Assembly: GCF_022605165.1 (NCBI RefSeq)
Contig: NC_063073.1
Coordinates: forward strand, 310,001 to 374,000
DNA from: Purpureocillium takamizusanense
Lineage: Eukaryota > Ascomycota > Sordariomycetes > Hypocreales > Ophiocordycipitaceae
Direction: 5' to 3'
DNA length: 64,000 bases
The notes below the pieces were generated by a model, which saw only the letters and a list, made by a program, of their open reading frames with translations, did no database searches and had not been told where the DNA came from. Shown here piece by piece: positions 22,795 to 34,707 of this stretch (positions are counted from its first letter, which is position 1; each line of letters starts with the position of its first letter). A program made the position numbers and the translations under genes.

Positions 22795-24278
22795 GTTGAA
22801 AGCCGTCCGGTATTGGTCGTCGCAGGTTGCAAGTTTCGACGGCGGAAGTTCCTCGGGATGAGGACAAAAGGTTTATTGTTTCGCGCTGGAAATTGAGAAA
22901 CACCAATCAGCGACCCAGAAGGTCAATTAAATACTCGGTATTGAGCGAACGAGTTGGGAACTTTCGACTTCGATGTAGCCCACTGCCTCCAGCGGTGGCT
23001 GAGTCGTAGTCTCGACCTCATATATACCACGCGACTGGAGCAAGTGCCCGGTTCAGTCGTTAATAAAAGGCCTCTTGCCGCTAGTGCTTGCCTTGTGAAA
23101 GTATTGATCACATACAGTCACCTGGAAGGCCATGTGCGGCCCCTGTCGCTCCGACGGAAGACGAAGTCCATGTCGACAGATGGAACGAGACCCGCTGGAT
23201 TTGGTTCTTTTCGACCGACGCGGCTGAAGCAAGTCGGCTGCAAGAATGGATAGGCTGCAAGCCTCCAGAAAAAGTCTCAGGGTGTCGCGTCTCAAATCTT
23301 GTCTGACCTCACATCCCTCCGTCTCGTGCCACAACGGTCATGCAAAAGGAAGTGACAAACACTGAGAAACGGTCAGCGACTGGTCTCACTTGGATGCTTG
23401 TCTTGAACGCGAGCCGCGTGGCCTCCAAACTTTCGTATCCTTGTTGCAGCGCTAGCCCAGCCAGAAGCACATGACACGATGTTCATGTTGGTGCTCGCGG
23501 TAGCAAGCCCAGACTACCGTATGAACCTCGATCGTCCACTTGCATCAACATGTCAGCCCCGCTAAGACGCTATACATGCGACTGAAGCGATAAGAGCCTC
23601 GGTAAGGCACCGATGAACGCCGCTGTCTATGAACTCTTGAAAATCTGTGTGGGTTCAAGATGCATACAGCGTCTTATTCGCGAACAAGAGTCTAATAAAA
23701 GGCGGTCTGGGATGGAAAAATGTCAACAACATGCCGAATCGCAAGTACCCCGGCACGGTGGCGCCCTGCTTTTTCCCTCTCCGCCAAAAAATAAAAATAA
23801 AAAAGAAATAAAAAAGCAGACAACAGTCAAGACGTTCCGTATGCATGTCTGGATTCAGTCTGGCCGGAAACGAGAGTCTCGGCAAGTCACTGCCTCAACG
23901 GGCGCGAAGAGGTGATGCATTCATTAACTGGGGACTCAGCACTGCATCAAGACAAAGCTGAAAAGCAATGACTGACGCGGCGCTCAGTGCAAGCATCTGA
24001 CTCGCCGGCACATTCCAATGGACCTGGGATCTCGGGACCCTTGTCGTATTGGATTGCCGCAAGTTTCTGGATTTTCCGGAAACGGGGGTCAGGGCTGAAG
24101 CACTTGGAATATGGAGGGCCATCAGGCTCAATGATGGGTACTCTGGGCCGCCCAAGTCCTTCCACCACTTCCCAAGCTTGGATTTAGCAGGATTCACCAA
24201 AAGTTGTATATTCGCCCTCACTCTTCGCAAATAACTGCCGTAAAGGACTACATATTCAGGCGACTCCCAAGAAATACA
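22795..24278. other. bidirectional promoter region of PKS and BAHD genes, with possible gene remnants
   Basis: This 1.5 kb gap separates the leftward PKS from the rightward acyltransferase and must contain both promoters. Two stretches look partly coding without making a gene. A forward frame at about 23088-23306 reads EDEVHVDRWNETRWIWFF and ends in a stop. A reverse region at about 23950-24230 shows coherent peptide in two neighbouring frames. Neither has a supported start. An A-rich run (aaaaaataaaaataaaaaag) lies near 23786-23814. Confidence 0.45.
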
Positions 24279-25803
24279 ATGTCCGCTCCTTCCCAGCAGC
24301 GCACGGCTGCCAACATGAATGGGAACAGTATACCGTTCCATAACCATGAGGACGACTACATCTATCCTGTGCACCTGCTTGACGGCACAAAGGCCCAGCA
24401 TTGCGTCATGACCTTATTCTTAAGGTTCAACGACATATTGGATCCTCAAAAAATCAAGGAGGCGCTCTCAAAGTTGCTCCGCGTTGGAGACTGGAGAAAG
24501 CTTGGAGGGCGGTACAGGACCAAGGTGATAAACAGCCAGGATCTTTCTATGTAATCACGGCAAACTAATCCCTTTGCAGGGACAGAAGCTGGAAATTCAT
24601 GTTCCAAGGCAATATACCGAGGCACGGCCGGCCTTCAGATTTGCTCATGAATCGTTCCACTGCCGTTTTGCGGAACACCCATCAAGTCGGCTTTTTCCTC
24701 AGACAACAGGAAATGGGGTATCACTGAGCTCCAGTCTCGAGGAGCTCGGACAATATGGCAGGGGTCCGAGTTTCCCGAGCACAATGGGGGACATGATAGA
24801 CCGGGACGCTCCGCAACTAGGCTTCAAATTCATGACCTACACTGATGTGACGCTTTTCGCGACCACGTTTTCCCATTGCACCTGGGACATCTCCGGTATT
24901 ATAGGCTTCATGAAGGCGCTCGAGCTTGTGCTTGATGGTCGGGACGATGAGGTCCCCACTTTACTTGGGGCAAGAACCGATATCCTGGCAGAGATAGCCA
25001 GTCAGCACAAAAGCCACAATCAGGACGATCTGTTGTTGAAGATGGTGAGCCAGAAGAAGGTGGAGCGGTCCGAGAGACGGCTTCCACCTCTGGAGGAGCG
25101 CATTATCCGAGTTCCGTTCGAGATCCTGCAGCGACTTCAAAAGCGCCTTGTCGACGAAGATGCCAATGGAGACCAGGAGACATGGACAACATACCAACCA
25201 GACGAGCTGTTTTTGGCCTTCATTGTGCAACAAGTTGCGAGAGCGGTTCCGGAGCCGCATCCACTCAACTTATTAAACATTCTCAATGCACGGCTTGTTG
25301 TGCCCTCTTTAGCCAAGGCTAAGGGTATCTATATGCAAAACTTGGTCTTAGTGGCGCCCAACAGACTATCTCCCGAGGTTTCATCTGGTCCTCTCTGGCG
25401 AACAGCTCTGTCTCAACGACATTGCCTCGCCGAGTCCACGACTCCAGAGAATATAGCACGATCACTGAGCACAGTTCTCGGGGCCATTGAAGCTGATGTT
25501 GATACGACAGCTATAGCGAGTGCCGGCGACGCACTGCCGCTGTTGATCAACAACTTGAACAGGTTTACGAATGATTTGGATGTCGACTTCAGCTCAGCCG
25601 TCGTTCGCCAAGGCGACACATCGGAAGCCAGAAGGAATGCGATAGGGACTGCAGACTTCTGCTACCTAAGTATACCGAACAATCCTTTCGATATGATGCG
25701 TATGACCATGTTGGGCAGTTACAACGGCGACGCTTGCTGGATGTTTGGGGAACTTCCTGGCCGAGCCTGGGAATTACTCCAAGTGACTCTGGACGAGTTG
25801 TAA
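24279..25803 (+). CDS. BAHD-type O-acyltransferase in the PKS cluster
   Basis: Exons 24279..24524 and 24580..25803 (intron GTGATA/CAG, 55 nt) give 489 residues. The catalytic HxxxD motif is present as HCTWD (about residue 190), followed by ISGIIGFMKALE, the expected helix after the catalytic loop. The N-terminal half has the acyltransferase-like LRVGDWRKLGGRYR, and the C-terminal half contains NPFDMMRMTMLGSYNGDACW in the place where plant-type BAHD enzymes have DFGWG, which itself is not conserved here. Fungal members of this superfamily acylate hydroxyls of secondary metabolites using acyl-CoA. Here it may esterify the polyketide or take the acyl chain from the PKS; both are inferences. It is convergent with the MBOAT gene, 176 bp away. 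Confidence 0.85.
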
Positions 25804-25979
25804 TAGCATCTCATTAATTTGTGTCGTCAACGTTCTGAAGTCATCCGTAGGACAGTTTGGAGTGAAATTGGGTGTCTTATTATGCAGATACCCTCGAAAC
25901 TTCCCTCGTGCATGGCTTCTCAGCCCCAATTCATCACTGATTTAAGACCGTTATAGGGCGCATCAGTACGACTTAGGCA

Positions 25980-27364
25980 TCATATTTCCCCTCCAAAAAC
26001 AGCTCTAACCATCAATCCAATCGCAGCAATACCAGTCATTCCCACTCGATCTCCTAAAACTGTAGAAATGCTCATGGGAACCACACGTATAGCCTCCTTG
26101 TACCGCTGCTGCATCGCCAATAGATAATGTGAGGATGTTAGAGAAAACCAAGCTAAGACCCACGCGTAGCCCAATACCCGTTGCCAAAGCTTGGGGTTGG
26201 GCTGCGGCCCACTGGTTTTGTCCAAGGGCCGGAATGCCTTCCAAGCCTCCTGGACCACGTCCTCGATCAAAAAGCCCAGCGTGAAGAGGGGAAAAAATAC
26301 CATCGCACCTGATTGACGGGGCGGTATGCCATGCGCGGAATTGACCATCACATGTAAACACCCCGACAAAATGAACGCGAGGAGATTTTGAAGATAACGT
26401 ACCAGACGAGACCGTGGCGTGAGACCCAGAATGTCCCTGGTTACGTAGTTTGAGACGGATGTGAACGGCCATCGGAAGAACTGATGCCAAAATTTTCTGT
26501 TATCCCCGTCGAACTATTAGCCCAAGAACAGGCTGACAGGCTTGTTCCGCCTAGACAGGCATCGAGACCGGCCTACTATGAGAGGGAATGACAATGATAT
26601 TGAGAATTGAGCACTTACCCCCAGAAGTTTCGCAGTGAATATGCATCCCACATGCTGCCAAACGCAGGGGGCCAGTCTTCCGGGGCAGCCCCCCACAGTC
26701 CAACAGCAACCAGCGCTGATGCTCGATAACTTGAATCAATGAACACGCGTGATACCACCCACCATGCAATGAATACAGTTAAAATCTGCCGTGTCCACTC
26801 CGCCCCATCCACGCTCCAATAGTTGAAGTTCTTGGAAGACGAATTTGGCTGTTTCTGAAGCAGAAGAACAACGTAAAGTACGACAAGGCACTGCCAAGTG
26901 AAAATGGCTATCTGCCGGGAAAGATATACTGTCCGGGATATATTGGGGCTCGCTCGTTTGGTAAGAACTTTTGGATGTGGCGGAACGTTCTTAACTTGCC
27001 ACGGGGTGCCAATGGCTCGTGATGCGACGAAAAATCCGATTGTGTGCCATAGTTGAACTAGTTTCGGGCAGAAAGGAGTTAAAACCCCTGCCCGTATGAG
27101 ATCCTCCCCGGCTAGGGGATTAAGTACAAGCACGTTTGCAGCATGGATAGCTGCGACGAAAACTTGTCCTCCGGCTCCAGTATACCAAGTATGCCGGCCC
27201 ACGAACCCCGCGGACAGGCGGTAAAACTTGTAGGTAAGCACGAGTGAACAAATTGACCAGAGAAGGCGGAGACGTGACCGCTTCGCAGTATTAATAATTA
27301 GGAGGGCGGGAAGTATCATCTGCCCGAGAAAAATGAGTAGAGTAAGTACTTGGAGGTTTTCCAT
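25980..27364 (-). CDS. wax-synthase-like membrane-bound O-acyltransferase (MBOAT)
   Basis: Exon 1 is 27364..26619, the intron 26618..26497 (GTAAGT/CAG, 122 nt), and exon 2 26496..25980, giving 420 residues. The splice rebuilds the family hallmark SLRNFWGKFWHQFFRWPF, and the conserved His block follows as FILSGCLHVMVNSAHG. About eight hydrophobic segments agree with an ER membrane enzyme. This wax-synthase family includes acetyltransferases of fungal metabolite pathways such as TRI7 of trichothecenes and the enzymes of pyripyropene clusters, so O-acylation of the polyketide is the most likely task. Together with the BAHD gene it gives the cluster two unrelated acyltransferases. Confidence 0.88.
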
Positions 27365-28523
27365 CTTTCAAATTTTTAAGCTGATGTATTTGACCGAAAG
27401 GAGAGAGAATCGGCATAGGTGTTCGCATGGTTGATGTGGTCTGTCATGGTTTTTGTTATGGCGCTTACGTTGGAGGCATCAAAGTGGCTTCGATGTCGGT
27501 CTGGTGCTCGTGTTGGTTCTGCAGTAACAAGTTTTCTTTGTTCACCGGCTGGGTTCATTTTGGGCTCGGAACGGCGGTGTAACAAGTATCGTACTGTATT
27601 ACATGCGTGCGTATAGCACGGCACACGGGTGCTTATCATCGCCGGCCAAACCCTTCGCGCAGCATTGCCCCCAGTATGACACATGTCTCTCCTCTGACTC
27701 TGACCAGCCACCTGGGACGGCATAGATGATTGCAATCGGCGCCCCTAGGCCGAGACATTAAAGCCACGAGGCGGGAAAGGGGGAGCCTCTCACCAGGGTG
27801 CCAATGGGATCCGTGCGAGAGACTCCACGGCAACATGGCGAGATGCACGGGGGGGGCAGCTGCGGCCCTACTTGTGATCCTTGTTAAGACAGGGGTCTCG
27901 TGATGTATGCTGTATATACTTCGTACAAGGGGCAAAGAGAGACCCACTGGAGAAGAACATAACTGAGGGTGGCAACCCAATCTGCAGCAGGCTAGGTCTG
28001 TTGGCTCAATACACACACTTCGAGAATTCTTTCTCCCCAATCGACATATATAGCTACTCCACAACCTGTTGCCGCTTTGCTGGAGGATCACCAGGATAAT
28101 TGCGGACGTCTGCTTGTGATATGGCTTCGTTATAGCCGTATTTTGCAATGTACTTGGCGTTTTCTTTTCAGACTACCGAGGCGTCTGCCTTGACAAAAGT
28201 GTGAAGAGCATCAACGGGTTCCAGGACAATCGAGCGTCTCTCTAAGCACATTGGGGCGTTCATGATTCCACGCACGTGTCTTACATCTGCAGCAGATCAA
28301 GTCTCAGAAACAGAATGGACGTAAAATATGTGACGTGGCCTGACGACCGCAGCGACCCGTGAGGCGGGCGAAACCATCGGAGTCAACCCGTTCAGACAAG
28401 TTTCCTCCCGTGCTCGTAGTGTGCGGCTGCTTTGTTTTATATAAAACGCCCTGTCCTTCTCTAGTGGACCGGAATGATGGCCGCTCATTCTGTGTTTCGA
28501 TACAGTGAGACCTTTCTATCAGA
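27365..28523. other. bidirectional promoter region inside the PKS cluster
   Basis: A 1.16 kb gap between the divergent MBOAT and methyltransferase genes. Open frames here have no recognisable content. A run of G (gggggggcag) lies near 27851. No gene is supported. Confidence 0.5.
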
Positions 28524-29216
28524 ATGGATTCCCTCCCCAAGTTTGTCCTTTCTTTTCTGATGTTACTATCAGGGTACCTCACAGTGCGCTGCCTAGCATC
28601 ACCCAACCCCGTTCCAAGCCAACTTTGGACACAGGACTGCATCAGGGCTTACAACGGCCCAAAAGCAACGGCATTAGGCCGTATATTTGTCGGTGGAGTG
28701 GTTGTTTTCCATGCTGTCATCGTTGTATCATCCTCAGATGCAGGACTAGTGTGCCGCGACACGACCAGGTTGAATGGCGGGCTCTTTGCGTGGAATCTGC
28801 ATACAGTCTTATGTCTCTTCCTCATCATCTGTGTTGGCGCCCCCTTGCGATTGGCAGCGTACGCCGGACTTGGGAAAAACTTCACCTTCAAACTCGCGGC
28901 CCCGAATCAGCTCATTACGACCGGTCTCTATCGCTACGTCCAGCATCCGAGTTACACCGGACTATTGATACTTTTGGTGGCTAATATGGCACTATTTTTC
29001 CGTTGGGATGCGTCGGTCTCGTGTGTGTTACCAGCAAGCATGGAGGAAAACTTGGGTGGCAGGGGCTGCGGGGCTTGCGCAGGTGCTCTACTAATAGCGG
29101 GCTGGCTGACGGCGCAGCGAATTAGAGAGGAAGAGGCAATGCTGCGGGAGAAATTTGGTAGCGAGTGGGAGAAGTGGCACCGGTCAACCAAGAGGTTCGT
29201 CCCAGGGCTGCTTTGA
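28524..29216 (+). CDS. ICMT-like membrane methyltransferase
   Basis: Single exon, 230 residues, ATG in AGAATGG context. It starts with a hydrophobic N-terminus and has four or five membrane segments. The signature of isoprenylcysteine carboxyl methyltransferases and related phospholipid methyltransferases is clear: NQLITTGLYRYVQHPSYTG (about residues 128-146), the SAM-binding RHPxY-like region, followed by a C-terminal EEEAMLREKFGSEWEKW helix. The housekeeping enzyme methylates prenylated CaaX proteins at the ER. A copy between cluster acyltransferase and lipocalin-like genes suggests methylation of a carboxyl, or another group, on the pathway product, but this is inference. It may equally be an unrelated gene caught in the cluster. 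Confidence 0.85.
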   Translation: MDSLPKFVLSFLMLLSGYLTVRCLASPNPVPSQLWTQDCIRAYNGPKATALGRIFVGGVVVFHAVIVVSSSDAGLVCRDTTRLNGGLFAWNLHTVLCLFLIICVGAPLRLAAYAGLGKNFTFKLAAPNQLITTGLYRYVQHPSYTGLLILLVANMALFFRWDASVSCVLPASMEENLGGRGCGACAGALLIAGWLTAQRIREEEAMLREKFGSEWEKWHRSTKRFVPGLL

Positions 29217-30144
29217 GGCCACCTTCGTGAACCAGGAGTTGAGTCAGCCTAACAGTGTGGCCCAGGGGGATCGAGACGTAGGCAAATCCAGGCCAGCAGC
29301 GGCAGGGCCCAGGGGAGGGGCGGCGGCAAAGCGGCTGCCGTATGGGGGACTTGTGTTGCATACCATCTGCGCCTAGATAGTTGTCCGCGGTGGCCGGTGC
29401 TATGAAGTCTGCGTGTTGAGGTCGGGCGCCTGCTTGCGTTGTGCTTTGTCTTTACTGAGGTCAAAGCTCAAACGCTGGTTGAACAGCAGCCTCAATTACA
29501 GGGACTCTACGCCATAAAGCAAAACTCTCCTCTGTGTACTTCGTATAGTCACACATATCCACAGCTATTTAATAGGTTTCCGTACATCTGCTCGCAGCAG
29601 ACCGGCATCCATTTGTCTATGGCTGTTTCTTAGTACATGCCCTCCGCCCCCGACAACCAAGGTAAGGAAGCTAAGCTGGTCTTCTACTGTCTGTGGACGT
29701 AGATTTCCGATTCGCTCAGCTGTGATGTTGTTTAGGCTCCACCGAGTCCCGAATGACAAGAATCAACAGCACCTAAATGACTTCAGCTCTCCAATTTCAT
29801 GTGCGTTTCAAATGTTTAGAGTGCACCACTCTCGCCCAACGGATCCTCGCCTAGAAATTATAAGACTGTTCTATCAAAATGTTTTATACATCAGCGCCAC
29901 CATTCGCCACGTCGCATGTTTCTGCTAGTTTGGACTGAAACATCCAGTTGAGACGTGTGCTCCAATTTCTGCACTTGGACTACATAACTCATTGGGAACA
30001 ACATGTGAAACACTGTCACGCCCCGCCGTGTAAGCAGGAAGCTGAGCCACATAAGGAACTGTCTCGACTCGATATTCCTGTTAGCTTGTAGAACTGCTTT
30101 TGGCCTACCACGCCAGTTGTCGACTGGATATCTTGGTCGGAATT
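29217..30144. other. intergenic, no supported gene
   Basis: A 0.9 kb gap between two rightward genes. The first 200 bp are GC-rich and the rest AT-richer. No domain-bearing frame was seen. It should hold the promoter of the lipocalin-like gene. Confidence 0.5.
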
Positions 30145-30784
30145 ATGGCGACCTCTATTGATAAAGAAATTAAGAACCTCACAGGCGTTTGGGCACTAGT
30201 AAGTGGTATTCTCCATTCGTTCGAACTACACCCTAATCTAATAGACCCCTTCTCCACAGAAGAGGGCATTGTCGGATGATGTTGAGTCAGTTCTCTCCTT
30301 GCAAGGCCTTGGATTTCTAGCGAGAAAGGCCGCAATGTTAGCCCCAATGCAAGTAGAAATTAGCCAATACGAAGCGGTACCAGCCCTGGCAAGCAAGGCA
30401 TCAACAATGGCCACGCACATCGATATCGTTCACAAGATATCGTACTTGGCAGGCACAAAGGAAAGCTATTGCCTTGACAACGAACCTCGTCATCGAAATC
30501 ACTGGCTTTTCGGAGACCTCGAAACTAGGTGTTCGTGGGTAAGGCTTGACGAGCTTGACGAGCTTGAAGAGCTTGATGCTCACTTCCTCAGGAAGGGCTG
30601 GCTGATCGAAGAAGGGGACAGCCTAATTCTAAATAGCACTAAAAGCATAGCCAACGGATGGAAGGCCATGCAGGTTTCTGGGTTCCAAGTAGTGGGTGGT
30701 AAGAGGCTGTACTGTGCTTGTGTGGTTGTCAAGAATGGTGAAAGACGCGCGGCTGCGCGGCTCGTCTATGACCGCGTCTCATAG
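30145..30784 (+). CDS. small lipocalin-like protein in the PKS cluster
   Basis: Exon 1 is 30145..30198, intron 30199..30259 (GTAAGT/CAG), exon 2 30260..30784; the product is 192 residues. It reads NLTGVWALKRALSDDVESVL, then GLGFLARKAAMLAPMQVEISQY, HIDIVHKISYLAGTKE, HWLFGDLETRCSWVRL, FLRKGWLIEEGDS and GWKAMQVSGFQVVGGKRLYC. The alternation of short beta-strand-like segments and the opening N-L-x-G-x-W are typical of a lipocalin-type barrel. I recall similar unnamed fungal proteins near metabolite genes but cannot give a proven function. A small barrel enzyme (isomerase or cyclase) or a carrier of a hydrophobic intermediate would fit. A short acidic LDELDELEELD repeat lies in the middle. No signal peptide is visible, so it should be cytosolic. 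Confidence 0.7.
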
Positions 30785-31466
30785 TGCCAGTCACCTAACA
30801 TGATGAATACATGTAGCTCCTTCTGATAGCCAGTCTAGTCCCATAGCCACTTCCCGTCCCAGATCACCTGCACGCTTCGCCAAACACTGAAGTATGCAGC
30901 CTTTGTGGCGAGAAGAAAAGATCAAGTCGAGATCCACACACATTTGTGCACCACCACAAAACATCCGGCTTCTGCTCCGATCTCGCATCATGGGTAGTCG
31001 AGGATGGGGGCGGAGGGTGGACGGGCGGATGTGAGAGACGGGTTCATCTGTGCATTCTTAGCCCGATCTGCTGTCTTGCCATTTACCTTGGTTTCGACCG
31101 AGATAGACAAGTGTCGAGGCGTATGCGGTTTGTTCAGTGGTTCGTGTCGCCCGTCGCGATCAATTGGATAAGTGGACAACGATCGTGAAGAACATGCCCT
31201 ACAAATTAGTTAACACAATCCAAACTTTTTCGCTAATTACTATGTCAGACAATTAAGCCTGCTAGGTCAAATACAAGTTGTAAATATTCTTAATATTCTT
31301 ACAATCTAGTTGCTACGAATTTATGCACCCTCGATAGAGGGCAGGATTGATCGGATACGGTATGCGTCGATATAGGCCCTTATTCTTACGTATTACATCA
31401 CCAGTCATGCCTACATAGGAATCCTCTATGCCTGCGTAGTATTTACCTTATTAGGAAACCAACGGC
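30785..31466. other. AT-rich convergent intergenic region
   Basis: This lies between the lipocalin-like gene and the convergent MFS gene. From about 31190 to 31480 it is markedly AT-rich with repeated taatattctta units near 31283-31302. No gene was seen. Confidence 0.55.
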
Positions 31467-33002
31467 TTAATAGGTATACTTAAAACGAGGGTTATACTCT
31501 CCGAGCTCCTCAGTCTCCTCCTCTGTGAGACCCTGTATTCTATGATCCTCCTTGCCAGAAGCCTTCCTCTGGTTTTGGCGGCGAAACCAGGCCCAAAAGG
31601 CGAGATAGATAACCGTCGACATGGCCATCAGGGCCATGGAGATGGCATGTCCCTTGACAAACCGGGGGCCATCGGTGGTCGGATATAACTAATGTACTCT
31701 ATTAGAACATGGCCATTTTCTTTTCTGTTTTGTGAGGGGACCTACAAATGGAGCCGGGATACCGGCAGAATTGCCAATTGTGAGCTGCAGACCAGTCGCA
31801 ACTGTACGCTTGCCGTAACGAGGATTGTTGCTCGGAAGCCAGGCAAGAGGGACACCGACCACGACATACAGGCCCATGGCAACAAGGAAGCAGCCAAAGT
31901 AGCGGACACCCCCCGGAGAATCGCTGACGAGAATGGCGTACCCGGCTGTACAGATGACGCCGAAAATCACAGTGAAGACGGCACGACGCTGGCTCCTGTC
32001 CGAGAGCCACGCAACAACGAGGTAGCTGATGGCGCCCAATGCATAGCAAGGAATGGTGAGAGCCTGCACCTGAGCGGCACTCCACTGACCCAGGCCACGG
32101 ATAATTGTAGGCAAGAAAGTCGAGTACCCATAAAGGATAGCGTCGCCACCAAATTGGCCGACGCAAAAGAGCCAGATCTTCCAATCCTTAAGGCCCTCAT
32201 ATACGTCCTTCTTATGCATCTGGCTCGAAGACTTGGTATGACCAATCTGCTGCCGCATTCGAAGATCGATAAGTTCGCGTTCCTGAATGGTCAGGTACCA
32301 TGCAGAGTCCGGTGTGTCAGCGAGCCAAAACCAGATGGAGATGCCGAGAATGAAGGTGGGAATGCCCTCGAGGATGATGATCCATCGCCAGCCGCGCAGG
32401 CCAGCAACACCGTCCATGTGGCCGATGGCGTAGGCGAGGAGTCCGCCCATGGAGCCGGCGATGGCGGCGGAGACGAAGAGGTAACCGATTCGGAGGGCGT
32501 ATTCGCGCTTCGTGTAGAACATGGTGAGATAAATGGTGAGACCGGGAAAGAGACCGCCTTCGAGAGCGCCGAGGATGATGCGGCACGCGATGAGGCCCCC
32601 GTAACTCTGCACGATGCCGGTCAAGGTTGCAACGATTCCCCAGGCCGTGGTGATGAACGAGAGCCATCGCGAGGGTGTAAACTTCTTGATGACCAGGTTG
32701 GAAGGCAGTTCGGAGAGAATGTAGGTGACGAAGAGCAGCGACACAGCGATCTGGTACTGGCTTCCCGTCAGACCGAGGTCCTCCTCGAGGCCGTACAAGC
32801 GCGCGTTGCCGATGTTGACGCGGTCGAGGAAGCTGAGAAGATACAGGAGCATGACGGGCGGGATGATCCACATGTCGAGTTTGCGAAGGAGGGCCTTTTC
32901 GGCTGCTGGGTCGATATAGACTTCATCCCGGACGTGCGCATGGCGCTGCTCTTCCATCCCCTTTGCTGTGTGGGCGTCGAGGCCGTCCGTCTTTACCGTC
33001 AT
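31467..33002 (-). CDS. MFS transporter, anion:cation symporter (Dal5/Tna1-like) family
   Basis: Exon 1 is 33002..31746, the intron 31745..31689 (GTAGGT/TAG), exon 2 31688..31467; the product is 492 residues. The splice adds the last transmembrane helix and a C-terminal GLTEEETEELGEYNPRFKY tail. Twelve hydrophobic segments are expected. FLDRVNIGNARLYGLEEDLG and the loop around WRWIIILEGIPTFILG are typical of the allantoate/nicotinate/pantothenate permease family, which imports small carboxylates by proton symport. Its position suggests membership in the metabolite cluster, but family members are usually uptake carriers for nutrients, so it could also mark the cluster border. Confidence 0.92.
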
Positions 33003-34707
33003 TGTGAAAGCCAGGGGATGATGATTGTGACTCGAAAACCAGAACGGCAGGACTGCAGTGAGAATGAGATTGACAAGGACGAGCGTTAGGTATGGAACAA
33101 TTTATGGACTTGCACCTCCGCTGCTTCGCTACCCCGGATATCTACAGCGGAGCATCATGGAGTTAGACTCCACATAGATAGAGGGTCTAGGGACCGCTAT
33201 CCTCTGGTTAGCGCTTATCGGGGTGGGGGGCCGCCGGTCAGTGAGACATTTTGCTAGTAAGAAGCCAGGGACTAAGCTTATAAAAGGAGGGAGGGGGGGC
33301 CGGTCGGTATATGAGCCATTGCCGAAGTTGTCCGGTTTTCGTTCTAACGTAGTTCAGTGGTTATGCGTGCCCCGATGACGGAGCCTACTTCGCTTTCACA
33401 GATACGGCCAGTTCTAGGAGGACATGCCTTTACACGAAGCATCGGCCATGTTTCGCAGACTGTGCGATCCGTCTGACAGGTCGTCAACATCAGTGCTCAA
33501 GAGGTAGCATAGTGCCATGTTACGCAGTGGGGGTTTTGGCCAGCATGAAGGCACTTGTCGCCCGCCGAACCACAGGCTAGAATCAACGGGGGTTCCAAGG
33601 CCGCTCGTGTGGCTTGCGGGGTCATGTGCTTCATCGCCACCTCCTTCTCTTCAGATCGCCATGCCGTGTCGCAAGCATTGATTTGACACACATAAGAACA
33701 AGGAGTGGCAGGGATATGCAGCAATAGCGGCGGCCGCATAGACGAAGGGCCGTCTCTTTATTGCTAATCGTAGAATCGGAACACCTAGTAGACAAGTAGA
33801 GAATATCCCTCTGCCTCGAGCAGGAGGCTAGATATCACCGCTAGCCGAAAAGTACATTCTAGTTTTGGAGAATCAGGTTGCTAGGTTATATACCCATCAA
33901 CTGGAAAGGATCCTTGAAGAATTCCGAAATATCATCGGTTCCATCGTTCTCATCGCAAGGCCACTAACAAACGTTGGCACTAGCACAGATTCTAGTCTGG
34001 TCGTTGCCAGAGAAGATATAGAATGCCGATTATGCATACAAGTTGCGGTCTGGCAGCACCGATGCCATCAAACTGGCTTTACAGCACAGATCAACGGGGT
34101 TCAAGCATTTCATGTTGTCGGGGTACCGTGTCAGTCAGCCAAAGCCCATGATGAGCCCGCATTACGAAGGTGGGTTGGGATCCCTTCCTGAGAAAGCCAC
34201 ACTCACGCTCTTGGAGTTGGACACTCGAGGAATGACTGAGTTTGGCACACCAGGTATACATGTAGTGTGAACTGCCACGTGCTGCCTGAACCTGGAAGCG
34301 ACCCCTTTTTGCCAGGGCACCGCTTTGTCTTCCCTGTTGCAGACAGAAGGGCGACTCGGGTGCAGACGCGCCGACAATCACGAGACCGAACGATTGTTGT
34401 AGGCTAGGGACCAGACTAGTCCGTTCGCCATCAATGACACCGAAATGACGATGGGATGTTGTGTCCAAATTGGAACCCCATCACACACCTACGTGTACGA
34501 GTGAATGCGAGCAAAAAACAATGCGGGGGCAGGAGTCTAGACTCCGTCGGCTAGAAAAGTCGTTAGCGAAGCGGCGAGAAACGGGGCGTTTCGTCCTGCC
34601 AAGCAGCCCCCAAATCCATATAAGTGCAGCCACTTTCTTCCACACTCACTTGTCGCACCTGATTTCCATCGCATCACATCACTTGCTACCTCAAGGCGAC
34701 AAAGAAC
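33003..34707. other. intergenic, no supported gene
   Basis: 1.7 kb between two divergent genes. A stretch at about 33345-33380 resembles a tRNA A-box but no tRNA folds there. A G-rich run (ggagggaggggggg) lies near 33286-33299. No coding region is supported. Confidence 0.5.

Noticed and set aside
27636..28148. 170-residue minus-strand frame between the MBOAT and methyltransferase genes
   Set aside because: No family resemblance, mixed composition and location in a shared promoter region.
33341..33425. tRNA-like sequence (tagttcagtggttatgcgtg) between the MFS and ABM-like genes
   Set aside because: It resembles an A-box, and a weak B-box-like string follows, but no acceptor stem, anticodon arm or T-arm can be paired.
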